Shown one piece after another: positions 25,101 to 31,279 of a stretch of 43,122 nucleotides of DNA. Every line of letters begins with the position of its first letter. Positions within the stretch are counted from its first letter, which is position 1. This DNA is from JAMOQA01 sp964420365 (GTDB lineage Bacteria; Acidobacteriota; Polarisedimenticolia; J045), in NCBI GenBank assembly GCA_964420365.1, contig CAYQTA010000001.1, forward strand, positions 1-43,122. Reading direction: 5' to 3'. Under the pieces are notes generated by a model. That model was not told the origin of the DNA. It searched no databases and saw only the letters and a list, made by a program, of their open reading frames with translations. Both the position numbers and the translations under genes were made by a program.

Positions 25101-27369
25101 CCGGCGGCAGGCGGTCCAGGGCGGCCTGGTAGAAACGGGTCGCCTCCCGGTAGCGCCACCGGGCGACCAGCTCCTCCGCGGTCTCGAGGAAGAGGGCCCT
25201 CGCCTCCTTGCCTGCCCCGGCCTCGAGGAGGTGGGTGGCCCGCTCCATGCGGGCGGCGACGTCCTCGCGACCGGCGAGCCGCTCCGCCCAGGCCGCGTGG
25301 AGATCCCGCCGCCGGTCCTCCTCCAGTCCGCGCAGCAGCGACTCCCGGAGCGGTCCTCCCGGGAGCTCCAGGACGCCTCCCGGTCCCTCGTGGAGCCACT
25401 CCCCCTGGAAGAGCGTCTCCAGGGACGCCGGGTCGGGGGGGCCGGCGACCGCGGCCAGGTCTTCCCGGCTGGTGGGCCGCCCGCGGACCGCCAGGGCCTC
25501 CAGGATTCGCCGGGCCGCGGCGGGGAGCCGGCGCAGCCGATCCTCGAGAGCCGCCTCGAGGGTCCCCGGAAGCAGCAGGTCGCCCGGCAGCCCCTCGCCC
25601 GGGGACTCGGCGAGGGAGCGGAGCACCTCGAGGAGAAACCTGGGGTTCCCTCCCGTCGTTCGATCCAGGGTCTCCCCGAGGACTGCCGCCCGGGCCCCCC
25701 CGAGGACGTGGCTCGCCAGCTCACGGATCGCGTCCGGTGCGAGGGCCGGGAGCGGCATGTTCCTGGCGAGACGCTCGGCCTCGAGCCCCTTGAGCCATGC
25801 CTGGACCTCCGCGCGCCGCACCGGGTGACGCACGGTGACCAGCAGCCGGAGAGGATGGCGACGGCCCCTGCGGGCCAGGTTCCAGGCGAGATCGAGGGCG
25901 ATCGGGTCGGCGCGGTGGAGATCGTCGATGAGGATCGCGAGCGGTCGGTGCGCGGCCACCTCGGCGAGGATCGTGGCCAGGAGGTCGATCACCTGGGCCG
26001 GGCCCGTGACCACCTCCGCCGAGGCGATGGCCCGGGCACCGGGCCCGAACAGGGTGCCCGCCAGGTCGCGGGAGAAACCGGGCAGGTAGCGGCGCAGGAT
26101 CTCGTCGGCGTGGCTGTCCCCGCTTCCGTCGGCACCCTCGAGGGCCTCCCGGAGGATCGGTGCGAACGGAGCGAGGGGGTGCTCGTCTCCCGGGCGGCAG
26201 GCGCCCACCGCGGGACGCGCGCCCCGCCCCCGCAGCTCGTCGGCCACCGCCTCCACGAAACGGGACCTGCCGATCCCTTCCGGTCCCGGCACGAGCAGCA
26301 GGGGTGCCCCCTCCGTGTCCCCGAGCAGGAAGGCGGCCGCCTCTTCCAGCTCCTCGTGCCGCCCGACGAACGGCACCCGGCGCGTCGTCCCGGTGACCCC
26401 GATCCCGTCGGATCCGAGCAGGGGCGCGAGACGGGCAAGGGCGGCGGCGGCTCCGGGCAACCGGCGGGCCGGATCCTCCGCGAGCATCCCGAGGACCAGC
26501 GCGTCGAGGGCCAGCGGGACGGCGGGATTCCAGCGGGAGGGGGGCGGCGGCTCCGTCCTGCGCCGGGTCTCGAGCAGGTCCCGGGCGCTGGCCGCGTCCC
26601 ACGGCAGCCGGTCCGTGAGGGCGAGGTAGAAGACGACCCCGAGGGACCACAGGTCGCTGCGGGGGGTTGCCGCGTGGCCCTCGAAGATCTCCGGGGCGAG
26701 GAAGTGCAGCGTGCCCGCCGGCGCGGCGTCGGCCGTACCCCGCTCGAGGGAGAGCCCGAGATCCATGACCACGACCCGCCCCGGCCGGTCCGGGTCGTCG
26801 CCCTCCTCGACCAGGATGTTCTCGGGTTTCAGGTCGCGATGGACCAGGCCCTGGCGATGGAGGTGGTCGACCGCCTCGAGGACCTGCCGAAACGCCTCGA
26901 GGACGAACGGGAGTGGCCGGTCGCGCACCGCCTGCGGGAGCGGCCGGCCCCCGACCCGCTCCATCACCAGGTAGGGGCGACCGGTTCGTTCGTCGACGGC
27001 GAAGTCGTAGACCCGGACGAGGCCCGGGTGTTCCAGCAGGGCCAGCCGACGGAACTCCTGGAGGAGGCGCTCCCGGGCAGCCGGGTCCTCCGGGTCCGGG
27101 CGAAGCATCTTGAGGGCGCGGAGCGCCCCTTGGCGGGCCCGGTCCCGTACGAGGAAGACGATCCCCTGGTCTCCTTCTCCGAGCAGGTCGACCACCTCGT
27201 AGCGATCGCCGATCCGGCGAAAGATCTGCTCGTCGATCCCGTGGGCCCGCATCCACCGATAGAGGGTCGCCCGGCTCACCCCGAGAACCCGTGCGGCCTC
27301 CGAGCGGCTGCCCCCTGCCCGGGCCAGCGCTTCCAGGAGCTGGTTGCGGTCGATGCTCGGCGTTCCCAT
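22120..27369 (-). CDS. Giant Ser/Thr kinase-ATPase-TPR-GAF-sigma-54 activator with Fis HTH at both ends
   Basis: 1749 residues. In order: Fis-type HTH (8-45); Ser/Thr protein kinase (57-312) with Gly loop LGEGDQG, K87, HRDLKPEN (D179, N184), DLG (203-205) and APE (225-227); PknK/MalT-like ATPase (335-700) with Walker A GPEGIGRS, where Arg replaces Lys, and Walker B LAILIDDLH; TPR-like helices (about 700-1220); GAF (1255-1400); sigma-54 AAA+ (1425-1660) with Walker A GESGTGKE (1455-1462) and intact GAFTGA (1502-1507); C-terminal Fis HTH (1708-1749). It can therefore bind DNA, phosphorylate proteins, sense a small ligand and remodel sigma-54 polymerase. It is divergent from the subtilase at 27687, and the gap holds a dense repeat array. 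The ATG at 27369 has a GGGAGG site. Kinase target and GAF ligand are unknown. Confidence 0.93.
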   Translation of the reverse strand: MGTPSIDRNQLLEALARAGGSRSEAARVLGVSRATLYRWMRAHGIDEQIFRRIGDRYEVVDLLGEGDQGIVFLVRDRARQGALRALKMLRPDPEDPAARERLLQEFRRLALLEHPGLVRVYDFAVDERTGRPYLVMERVGGRPLPQAVRDRPLPFVLEAFRQVLEAVDHLHRQGLVHRDLKPENILVEEGDDPDRPGRVVVMDLGLSLERGTADAAPAGTLHFLAPEIFEGHAATPRSDLWSLGVVFYLALTDRLPWDAASARDLLETRRRTEPPPPSRWNPAVPLALDALVLGMLAEDPARRLPGAAAALARLAPLLGSDGIGVTGTTRRVPFVGRHEELEEAAAFLLGDTEGAPLLLVPGPEGIGRSRFVEAVADELRGRGARPAVGACRPGDEHPLAPFAPILREALEGADGSGDSHADEILRRYLPGFSRDLAGTLFGPGARAIASAEVVTGPAQVIDLLATILAEVAAHRPLAILIDDLHRADPIALDLAWNLARRGRRHPLRLLVTVRHPVRRAEVQAWLKGLEAERLARNMPLPALAPDAIRELASHVLGGARAAVLGETLDRTTGGNPRFLLEVLRSLAESPGEGLPGDLLLPGTLEAALEDRLRRLPAAARRILEALAVRGRPTSREDLAAVAGPPDPASLETLFQGEWLHEGPGGVLELPGGPLRESLLRGLEEDRRRDLHAAWAERLAGREDVAARMERATHLLEAGAGKEARALFLETAEELVARWRYREATRFYQAALDRLPPDAPERLRIYPLLERAWHRAQDWQAAEGICRDWADLAARLGEPASQARALSQLAARLRQRHALGEAREVAARALELARAARDDRAIALAEKLVGGLALVSWDHTRAKEHLDRALVSFRRAGDARGEAICLQDFALVQVLEGSAGEALASFERADRIFGQLQDPVWQAMTLSNRGLVLTFLGHHDGAAECWRKMVERVRELGAAVPLVLPLENLALLLLRRGRYEEVLATARELVEEATRHGLQAYRISGLLCLGDAWARLDDAAAAREHHELALALAEAIQEEAQRRFALLARGRDELEARRLEDAETLFREVLEDSRRAGNLRTRALALLGLARVGLEAGEAERVHLFLAEAERALRVPREDGIAHLAELQLLRARAWQLDGRLDLAIAGTSLAYGFARFADALELQLEVLALWTALHDAMGHEDLAAVPLADAARLLRAAAARYEDPALRARFLNRPDVARLLDAALRRAAENRGAEEVARVTDTLAEIHEASERAASEGDPAPLWRRLVELAVERTGAERGLLVVEDEDGEFHPIAARGFPGEDGTVDPGVALRAISRTLLDEVHQGRTVLAVDAPNHPSLSRSSSAPVLGIRSVLAVPLRLRGRILGALYVDTRTHQALFSEADRRLLEALAHQAALALEHARLVEQLSAERDAYRQVAEETHSFGKLVGRSRPMREVFALLERVAGADLPVLILGESGTGKELAARAIHFNSRRKDRPFLSENCAAIPETLLESILFGHARGAFTGADSDHRGLFERANGGTLFLDEIGDMSPSLQAKLLRVLQEGEVRPVGAERTIKVDVRVVAATHRDLAAMVREGTFRQDLYYRLNGVTVRLPALRERKEDIPLLFRHFLERRAAEENRPVPEVDAAVLRALVLHDWPGNVRELENVVRRLLLFSDGDRIEARSLAAIPELAEALEGAGRTGTAGLPATGPARGSSGTADLGEIADEKERLRRALEATGGRKKDAAVLLGISRATLYRKLARHGLL

Positions 27370-27421
27370 GCCCTGCCTCCCGCCCGGGCATACCGCGGAG
27401 GCGGCATGGAGTCAAGCGGGA

Positions 27422-27556
27422 AATGTCTCAGCCGGTGTCTCGTGAGACGCGAGACATGAGACATGAGACGCCGGAAGTCGTTCCAAGTGCTGCTGTTGCC
27501 CTGACGCCCCACCGAGACACGAGACAAACCTGAGACATTTGGAAGGGAATGTCTCA
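27422..27556. promoter_or_regulatory. Array of ten YGAGACR heptamers, probable activator binding sites
   Basis: Heptamers YGAGACR (or reverse complement) start at 27424(-), 27436(-), 27443, 27450, 27457, 27464, 27513, 27520, 27531 and 27550(-). The five from 27436 to 27470 abut with no spacer, and 27513/27520 also abut. TGAGACATT (27531-27539) and AATGTCTCA (27548-27556) make a perfect 9-bp inverted repeat around 8 bp, and AATGTCTCA recurs at 27422. An eleventh copy is at 27666, near the subtilase ribosome site. The array lies 50-180 bp upstream of the sigma-54 promoter, the usual place for enhancer sites, and is far more AT-rich than its surroundings. It fills most of the 317-bp gene-free gap. 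Confidence 0.85.
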
Positions 27557-27604
27557 CGTGAAGTAAGTTCTTGCAATGCAGTGCGTTAGGGGCGTTGCGC
27601 CGGT

Positions 27605-27620
27605 TGGCACGTTCCGTGCT
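27605..27620 (+). promoter_or_regulatory. Sigma-54 promoter of the subtilase gene
   Basis: TGGCACG-N4-GTGCT. The -24 GG is at 27606-27607 and the -12 GC at 27618-27619, 10 bases apart. It shares the -24/-12 sequence of the promoter at 11260, differing only in the N4 spacer. Transcription should start near 27631, 56 bp before the ATG. Confidence 0.9.
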
Positions 27621-27686
27621 CTACAGGAGGGCGAACGCAGCGCCCGGACAGGACATCCGAGGCGGCGAGACAGGAAGGAGGTTCCG

Positions 27687-29600
27687 ATGCTCCGCAAGAA
27701 GATGAACTCGATGGTCCAGGGATTCGTGGTTGCCCTCGCCCTCCTCGTGGTGGCGGGGCTCGCCTTCGCGGGACCGCAGGTTTCTCTCAAGGCCTTCGCT
27801 CCCGACCTTCAGAAGATGTTCGAACAGGTGCCCGCCGGCGAGCGGGTGCCGGTCATCGTCCAGTACCAGGACGGGCACACCGCCGAGCTCCGGTTGGACC
27901 GGCTCGCGGCGCAGGCCCTCGCGGAGCAGCCCGAGGTCCTCTCGGTCAATCCCGACCGGATGGTCGTCGCGACGCTGGACGTCGCCCGGGCCGCTTCCAA
28001 CGCCGACATCGCCTACTCGCGCTTCGGCCAGACCGGCCGCGGCGTCACCGTCGCGATGATCGACTCGGGCCTGGCGAAGGACCTCGCGGTGCCCGAGGAG
28101 CGGGTCCTCGCGCGGATCGACCTGGTCGACGAGGGCGGCGAGGCGCTGGACGAGCACGGCCACGGCACCCACATCGCCGCGATCATCGCCGGCGAGAACG
28201 GGATCGCGCCGGAGGCGAACCTCGTCGTCGTCCGCGTCCTCGACCGCGAGGGGAAGGGAAAGCTCTCGAACGTGCTGAAGGCGATCGACTGGGTGATCCG
28301 GCACAAGGACGAGTACGGCATCCGGGTCGTCAACATGAGCCTCGGGTACCCGCCGGTGATGTCCTTCCGGATGGACCCGGTCAACATCGCCGTCCGTCGC
28401 GCCTGGGCCGCGGGGCTGGTCGTCGTGACCACCGCCGGCAACCGGGGCCGTGACGGCCGCCTGACGATCAATGCGCCGGGCAACGATCCCGCGGTGATCA
28501 CCGTCGGCGCGATGAACGACTTCAACACGATCGAGCGGGCCGACGACGAGGTGACGACCTACTCCGGCCGCGGTCCTTCCTACGGTGACCTGGTGGTCAA
28601 GCCGGACCTGGTCGCGCCGGGCAACCGGATCGTCGGGCCGGCCGTGCCGGGTTCCTGGCTCGCCACCGAGCACTCCGAGAAGCTGGTCGAGGGCGGGATC
28701 GAGCTCTCCGGCACCTCGATGGCCGCCGGGTTCGTCAGCGGCGCCGCCGCCCTGATGATCGAGCGCAACCCCTCGATGACCAACGACGACGTCAAGTCGA
28801 TCCTGATGCGCAGCGCCGAGAAGCTCGAGGACGTGGACGTCTTCGCCCGCGGCGCCGGCTACCTGGACATCGACGCCGCCCTCGAGATGACCGACGAGCT
28901 GGCCACCGGCCACCGCTTCAACTCCTCCTCGCCGCTGGTCGGCCGCACCCCCCAGGGCGTGTTCCTCTACGCCCTCCAGCAGCCGACCGCCCGCCCCGTG
29001 ATCCTCGCCGGCTTCGCCGACGTCTACGGCGAGAACGCGGTGTGGGGTGACGGGATCCTCTGGGCCGACGAGACGATCTGGGGCGACGGGATCCTCTGGG
29101 CCGACGGGATCCTCTGGGCCGACGCGGCTCCCTCCGACGACGCGGTCGAGCTCGCCGACGGGATTCTCTGGGCCGACGGGATCCTCTGGGCGGACGGCGT
29201 CCTCTGGGGCGACGGGATCCTCTGGGCCGACGGGATCCTCTGGGCCGACGGCATCCTCTGGGGCGAGAACACCCTCTACGGTGACGGCATCCTCTGGGCC
29301 GACGGCGCGGTCGAGGGCGACGGCATCCTCTGGGCTGACGGGATCCTCTGGGCGGACGGCATCCTCTGGGCTGACGGGATCCTGTGGGCGGACGGCGTCC
29401 TCTGGGGTGACGGGATCCTCTGGGCCGACAGCAGCTTCTACGCCGACGGGATCCTCTGGGCCGACGGGATCCTCTGGGCGGACGGCGTCCTCTGGGGTGA
29501 CGGGATCCTCTGGGCCGACGGGATCCTGTGGGCCGACGGCATCCTCTGGGCCGACGGGATCCTCTGGGCCGACACCGCGCCCGGGGCGATCGAGGACTGA
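27687..29600 (+). CDS. Secreted subtilisin-like serine protease (S8) with Trp-rich hexapeptide repeat tail
   Basis: 637 residues. Signal peptide is about 1-28 (cleavage after LAFA). A short I9-like propeptide follows (about 50-95, VPVIVQYQDGH). The S8 catalytic domain (about 108-400) has D126 (VAMIDSG), H159 (HGTH), oxyanion N252 (AGNRG) and S344 (GTSMA). A linker (400-450) leads to 29 in-register hexapeptides (456-629), mostly G-I-L-W-A-D with G-V-L-W-G-D variants, ending in TAPGAIED. The tail may form a beta-solenoid or surface-binding rod. The ATG at 27687 has a strong AGGAAGGAGG site; an upstream in-frame ATG at 27576 lies before the sigma-54 start and is rejected. Expression is likely under the divergent giant regulator. 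Confidence 0.95.
   Translation: MLRKKMNSMVQGFVVALALLVVAGLAFAGPQVSLKAFAPDLQKMFEQVPAGERVPVIVQYQDGHTAELRLDRLAAQALAEQPEVLSVNPDRMVVATLDVARAASNADIAYSRFGQTGRGVTVAMIDSGLAKDLAVPEERVLARIDLVDEGGEALDEHGHGTHIAAIIAGENGIAPEANLVVVRVLDREGKGKLSNVLKAIDWVIRHKDEYGIRVVNMSLGYPPVMSFRMDPVNIAVRRAWAAGLVVVTTAGNRGRDGRLTINAPGNDPAVITVGAMNDFNTIERADDEVTTYSGRGPSYGDLVVKPDLVAPGNRIVGPAVPGSWLATEHSEKLVEGGIELSGTSMAAGFVSGAAALMIERNPSMTNDDVKSILMRSAEKLEDVDVFARGAGYLDIDAALEMTDELATGHRFNSSSPLVGRTPQGVFLYALQQPTARPVILAGFADVYGENAVWGDGILWADETIWGDGILWADGILWADAAPSDDAVELADGILWADGILWADGVLWGDGILWADGILWADGILWGENTLYGDGILWADGAVEGDGILWADGILWADGILWADGILWADGVLWGDGILWADSSFYADGILWADGILWADGVLWGDGILWADGILWADGILWADGILWADTAPGAIED
29052..29573 (+). repeat. Coding tandem repeat, 18-bp unit
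   Basis: 29 units of 18 bp encode the hexapeptide tail of the subtilase. The commonest unit codes G-I-L-W-A-D; synonymous changes (GGG/GGC, ATC/ATT, CTC/CTG, GCC/GCG/GCT) are scattered, so the array is not a recent perfect expansion. Four units have lost the W (for example NTLYGD, GAVEGD, SSFYAD) while keeping frame and length. Confidence 0.95.
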
Positions 29601-29635
29601 GCGATGGCGTAGCGCCCGACAAGCCAGCGGGAAGT

Positions 29636-29678
29636 CCTGCCCGTCCCAGGGGCCCATCGGTGGGGCGGGCAGGCTCTT
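29636..29678 (+). terminator. Terminator of the subtilase gene
   Basis: A stem CCTGCCCGTCCC (29636-29647) pairs with GGGGCGGGCAGG (29662-29673, one G-T pair) and is followed by CTCTTTCCTTTT. It is 36 bp after the stop. Confidence 0.75.
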
Positions 29679-29690
29679 TCCTTTTCGCCA

Positions 29691-29726
29691 AGGTCCGGGC
29701 GGGCCCCGCCCGGACCTCGGTCTTTC
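29691..29726 (+). other. Second strong hairpin in a 378-bp gene-free gap
   Basis: A 13-bp perfect palindrome (29691-29703 with 29705-29717) is followed by CGGTCTTTCC. It lies 14 bp after the first terminator, so transcription is probably stopped twice. The rest of the gap (29727-29978) shows no ORF, RNA gene or promoter that I can support. Confidence 0.6.
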
Positions 29727-29978
29727 CTGCGGCTCGGCTCACGGGTGCGTCCCGCTGCGCGATCTCCGCAGGGGTGGTCCTCGCCGGCGTGCATGTCACC
29801 CTTTCGTGCCGTACGCTTCGAGCATCCTGGTGACGGGCAACGGGGCGGAAAGGGGTCGGACCAGATGAGACCGGACAAACGCGACGAATGTCGCAAGGCG
29901 GGAGGGCGTGTCCCCACTCCCTTGCCGACGGGATCCGCGGGCGCCATCTTCGCCACCGGGGAGGCACCCGGAGGTGCG

Positions 29979-30521
29979 ATGGCCGGACCGACGACGCGCG
30001 AGGTCCTCGAGGGACTCGAGCTCGACCACATCGGCATCCTCGTCAAGGACCTGGATTCCGCGGTGACGACGTTCCGCACCCTGTTCGGCTACCGGCAGGC
30101 GACCGTGCCGGTGGTCAACACGCGGCAGAAGGTGCGGGTCGTCTTTCTCGAGAAGGAAGGATCGCTCCCGCTCAAGCTGTTCGAGGCGGTGGAGCCGAAC
30201 TCCGCTCTCGCCCGCGCCGCCAGGTCCGGCGGCGTTCTCCATCATCTCGCGTACTACACCGAGGATCTCGACGGGACGATCGCATCCCTCGTCTCGCTCG
30301 GGGCCCGGGTTCTCTCGCCACCCCAGCCCGGGGAGGCGTTCGATGACCACCCGATCGCGTTCCTCTATGTCGGGTCCGGGATGAACGTCGAGCTGGTGAC
30401 GACCCGGGACTGGCGCGGCCGGATCCGGGTCGCAGCGGCCAAGCGGTCCGCGGCCCGGGCGGGGTTCGCCGACGATTCCGTGGAACCGGAAAGGAAGGTT
30501 GGCGGGAGCGACGGGATTTGA
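29979..30521 (+). CDS. VOC-family (glyoxalase/epimerase-like) metalloprotein
   Basis: 180 residues of the vicinal-oxygen-chelate fold, with two beta-alpha-beta-beta-beta halves. The first starts LDHIGILVKDLDSAV (ligand H17). The second starts LHHLAYYTEDLDGTIASL and ends GMNVELV, whose Glu is the usual last metal ligand. It is closest in look to methylmalonyl-CoA epimerase-type proteins, but the substrate cannot be assigned. The ATG at 29979 follows a GGAGGTGC site; longer in-frame starts lack one. The last 22 bases, with the stop codon, lie inside the antisense tRNA-Asp gene, so the C-terminus is partly templated by a tRNA. Confidence 0.82.
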   Translation: MAGPTTREVLEGLELDHIGILVKDLDSAVTTFRTLFGYRQATVPVVNTRQKVRVVFLEKEGSLPLKLFEAVEPNSALARAARSGGVLHHLAYYTEDLDGTIASLVSLGARVLSPPQPGEAFDDHPIAFLYVGSGMNVELVTTRDWRGRIRVAAAKRSAARAGFADDSVEPERKVGGSDGI

Positions 30522-30576
30522 ACCCGCGACCTCAGGCTTGACAGGCCTGCGTGCTAACCAGCTGCACCACGCCCCC
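30500..30576 (-). tRNA. tRNA-Asp (GTC anticodon)
   Basis: 77 nt on the minus strand. The acceptor stem GGGGGCG pairs with CGCTCCC (one G-T). The anticodon arm CAGGC-CTGTCAA-GCCTG gives anticodon GTC. The T-loop is GTTCAAATC, the discriminator base is G73, and a 3' CCA is encoded. The 3' end overlaps the stop codon of the VOC gene. Confidence 0.95.
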
Positions 30577-30594
30577 GCTCTTCCTGGCGTGAGG

Positions 30595-30667
30595 TGGGCG
30601 GCACCGGGCTCGAACCAGTGACCCCCTGCGTGTAAGGCAGGTGCTCTCCCAGCTGAGCTAGCCGCCC
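30595..30667 (-). tRNA. tRNA-Val (TAC anticodon)
   Basis: 73 nt on the minus strand. The acceptor stem GGGCGGC pairs perfectly with GCCGCCC. The anticodon loop is CTTACAC (anticodon TAC) between CCTGC and GCAGG. The T-loop is GTTCGAGCC and the discriminator is A73. The genomic bases that follow read CCT, so CCA is not encoded and must be added enzymatically. It lies 18 bp upstream of tRNA-Asp, and the two are probably one transcript. Confidence 0.95.
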
Positions 30668-30702
30668 GCAGTGCGGAAGAGTAGGGCGCGACCTCCCGCT
30701 CG

Positions 30703-31239
30703 TCAAGGAACTTTTTGCGGGTCCTCGCCGCCGCACCCCGGGGACGGCGTCTTTCCGAGCCAGCGGGCGAGGTCGGCGCAGGCCAGCGCCCTGTGGGTGC
30801 CCGCCCAGTAGATCTTTCCGCAGCCCGGGCAGCGCCGGAACCGATCGTGGGTGGCGAACGTGTACGCCGGCACCCGCCCTTCCACGGACGGTTTCGGGAC
30901 CGCCTCGGTCGGCGTGTTGCACACGCTGCAGCGGGTCCAGGCGCGGGACGGATCCGGGCGCAGCTCCAGGTCCCGGAGCACCTGGGCCAGCTGGAGACCG
31001 ACGTCGTCGTCTCGAACGAACAGTCCCTGCCGGACGATGCGCCGGGCGAGGAGACCACGGTCCCGGGAGAGGAGGATGCGACCCTCCCGGGCCGCGAGAC
31101 GGGCGAGCTCCCGGTCGTCCAGCGACGGGTCGTAGAGCACGTCCCAGCCCAGCAGCCGCAGCCAGCGGGCGAGGCGGCCGAGCATCGCGTCGGCGACGAA
31201 GCGGGGCTCCGCCGGGGAATCGTCCGGGCCGTCGTCCAT
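30703..31239 (-). CDS. Mut7-C RNase (PIN-like) domain protein with zinc ribbon
   Basis: 178 residues. It opens with FVADAMLGRLARWLRLLGWDVLYD, the signature of the Mut7-C (DUF82) family, a PIN-fold putative RNase. Acidic residues are D17 and the SRDRGLL motif. The C-terminal zinc ribbon has C104-x2-C107 and C137-x2-C140. Family members are thought to act in RNA processing or degradation, but their targets are not known. The start ATG (31239) is preceded by GGGAG and shares a 40-bp promoter gap with the HAD gene. It lies next to two tRNA genes on the same strand; a link to tRNA is not shown. Confidence 0.9.
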   Translation of the reverse strand: MDDGPDDSPAEPRFVADAMLGRLARWLRLLGWDVLYDPSLDDRELARLAAREGRILLSRDRGLLARRIVRQGLFVRDDDVGLQLAQVLRDLELRPDPSRAWTRCSVCNTPTEAVPKPSVEGRVPAYTFATHDRFRRCPGCGKIYWAGTHRALACADLARWLGKTPSPGCGGEDPQKVP

Positions 31240-31279
31240 GCTCCCAGCATAATGGGCGCGGCCCCGGGGAGAGACCTAC

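Noticed and set aside
27576..27686. Upstream ATG extension of the subtilase
   Set aside because: It begins before the sigma-54 promoter and lacks a ribosome site; the ATG at 27687 has a strong site and a proper signal peptide.
29052..29573. CRISPR-like or minisatellite array
   Set aside because: The 18-bp units have no spacers and stay in the subtilase reading frame, so it is a protein repeat.
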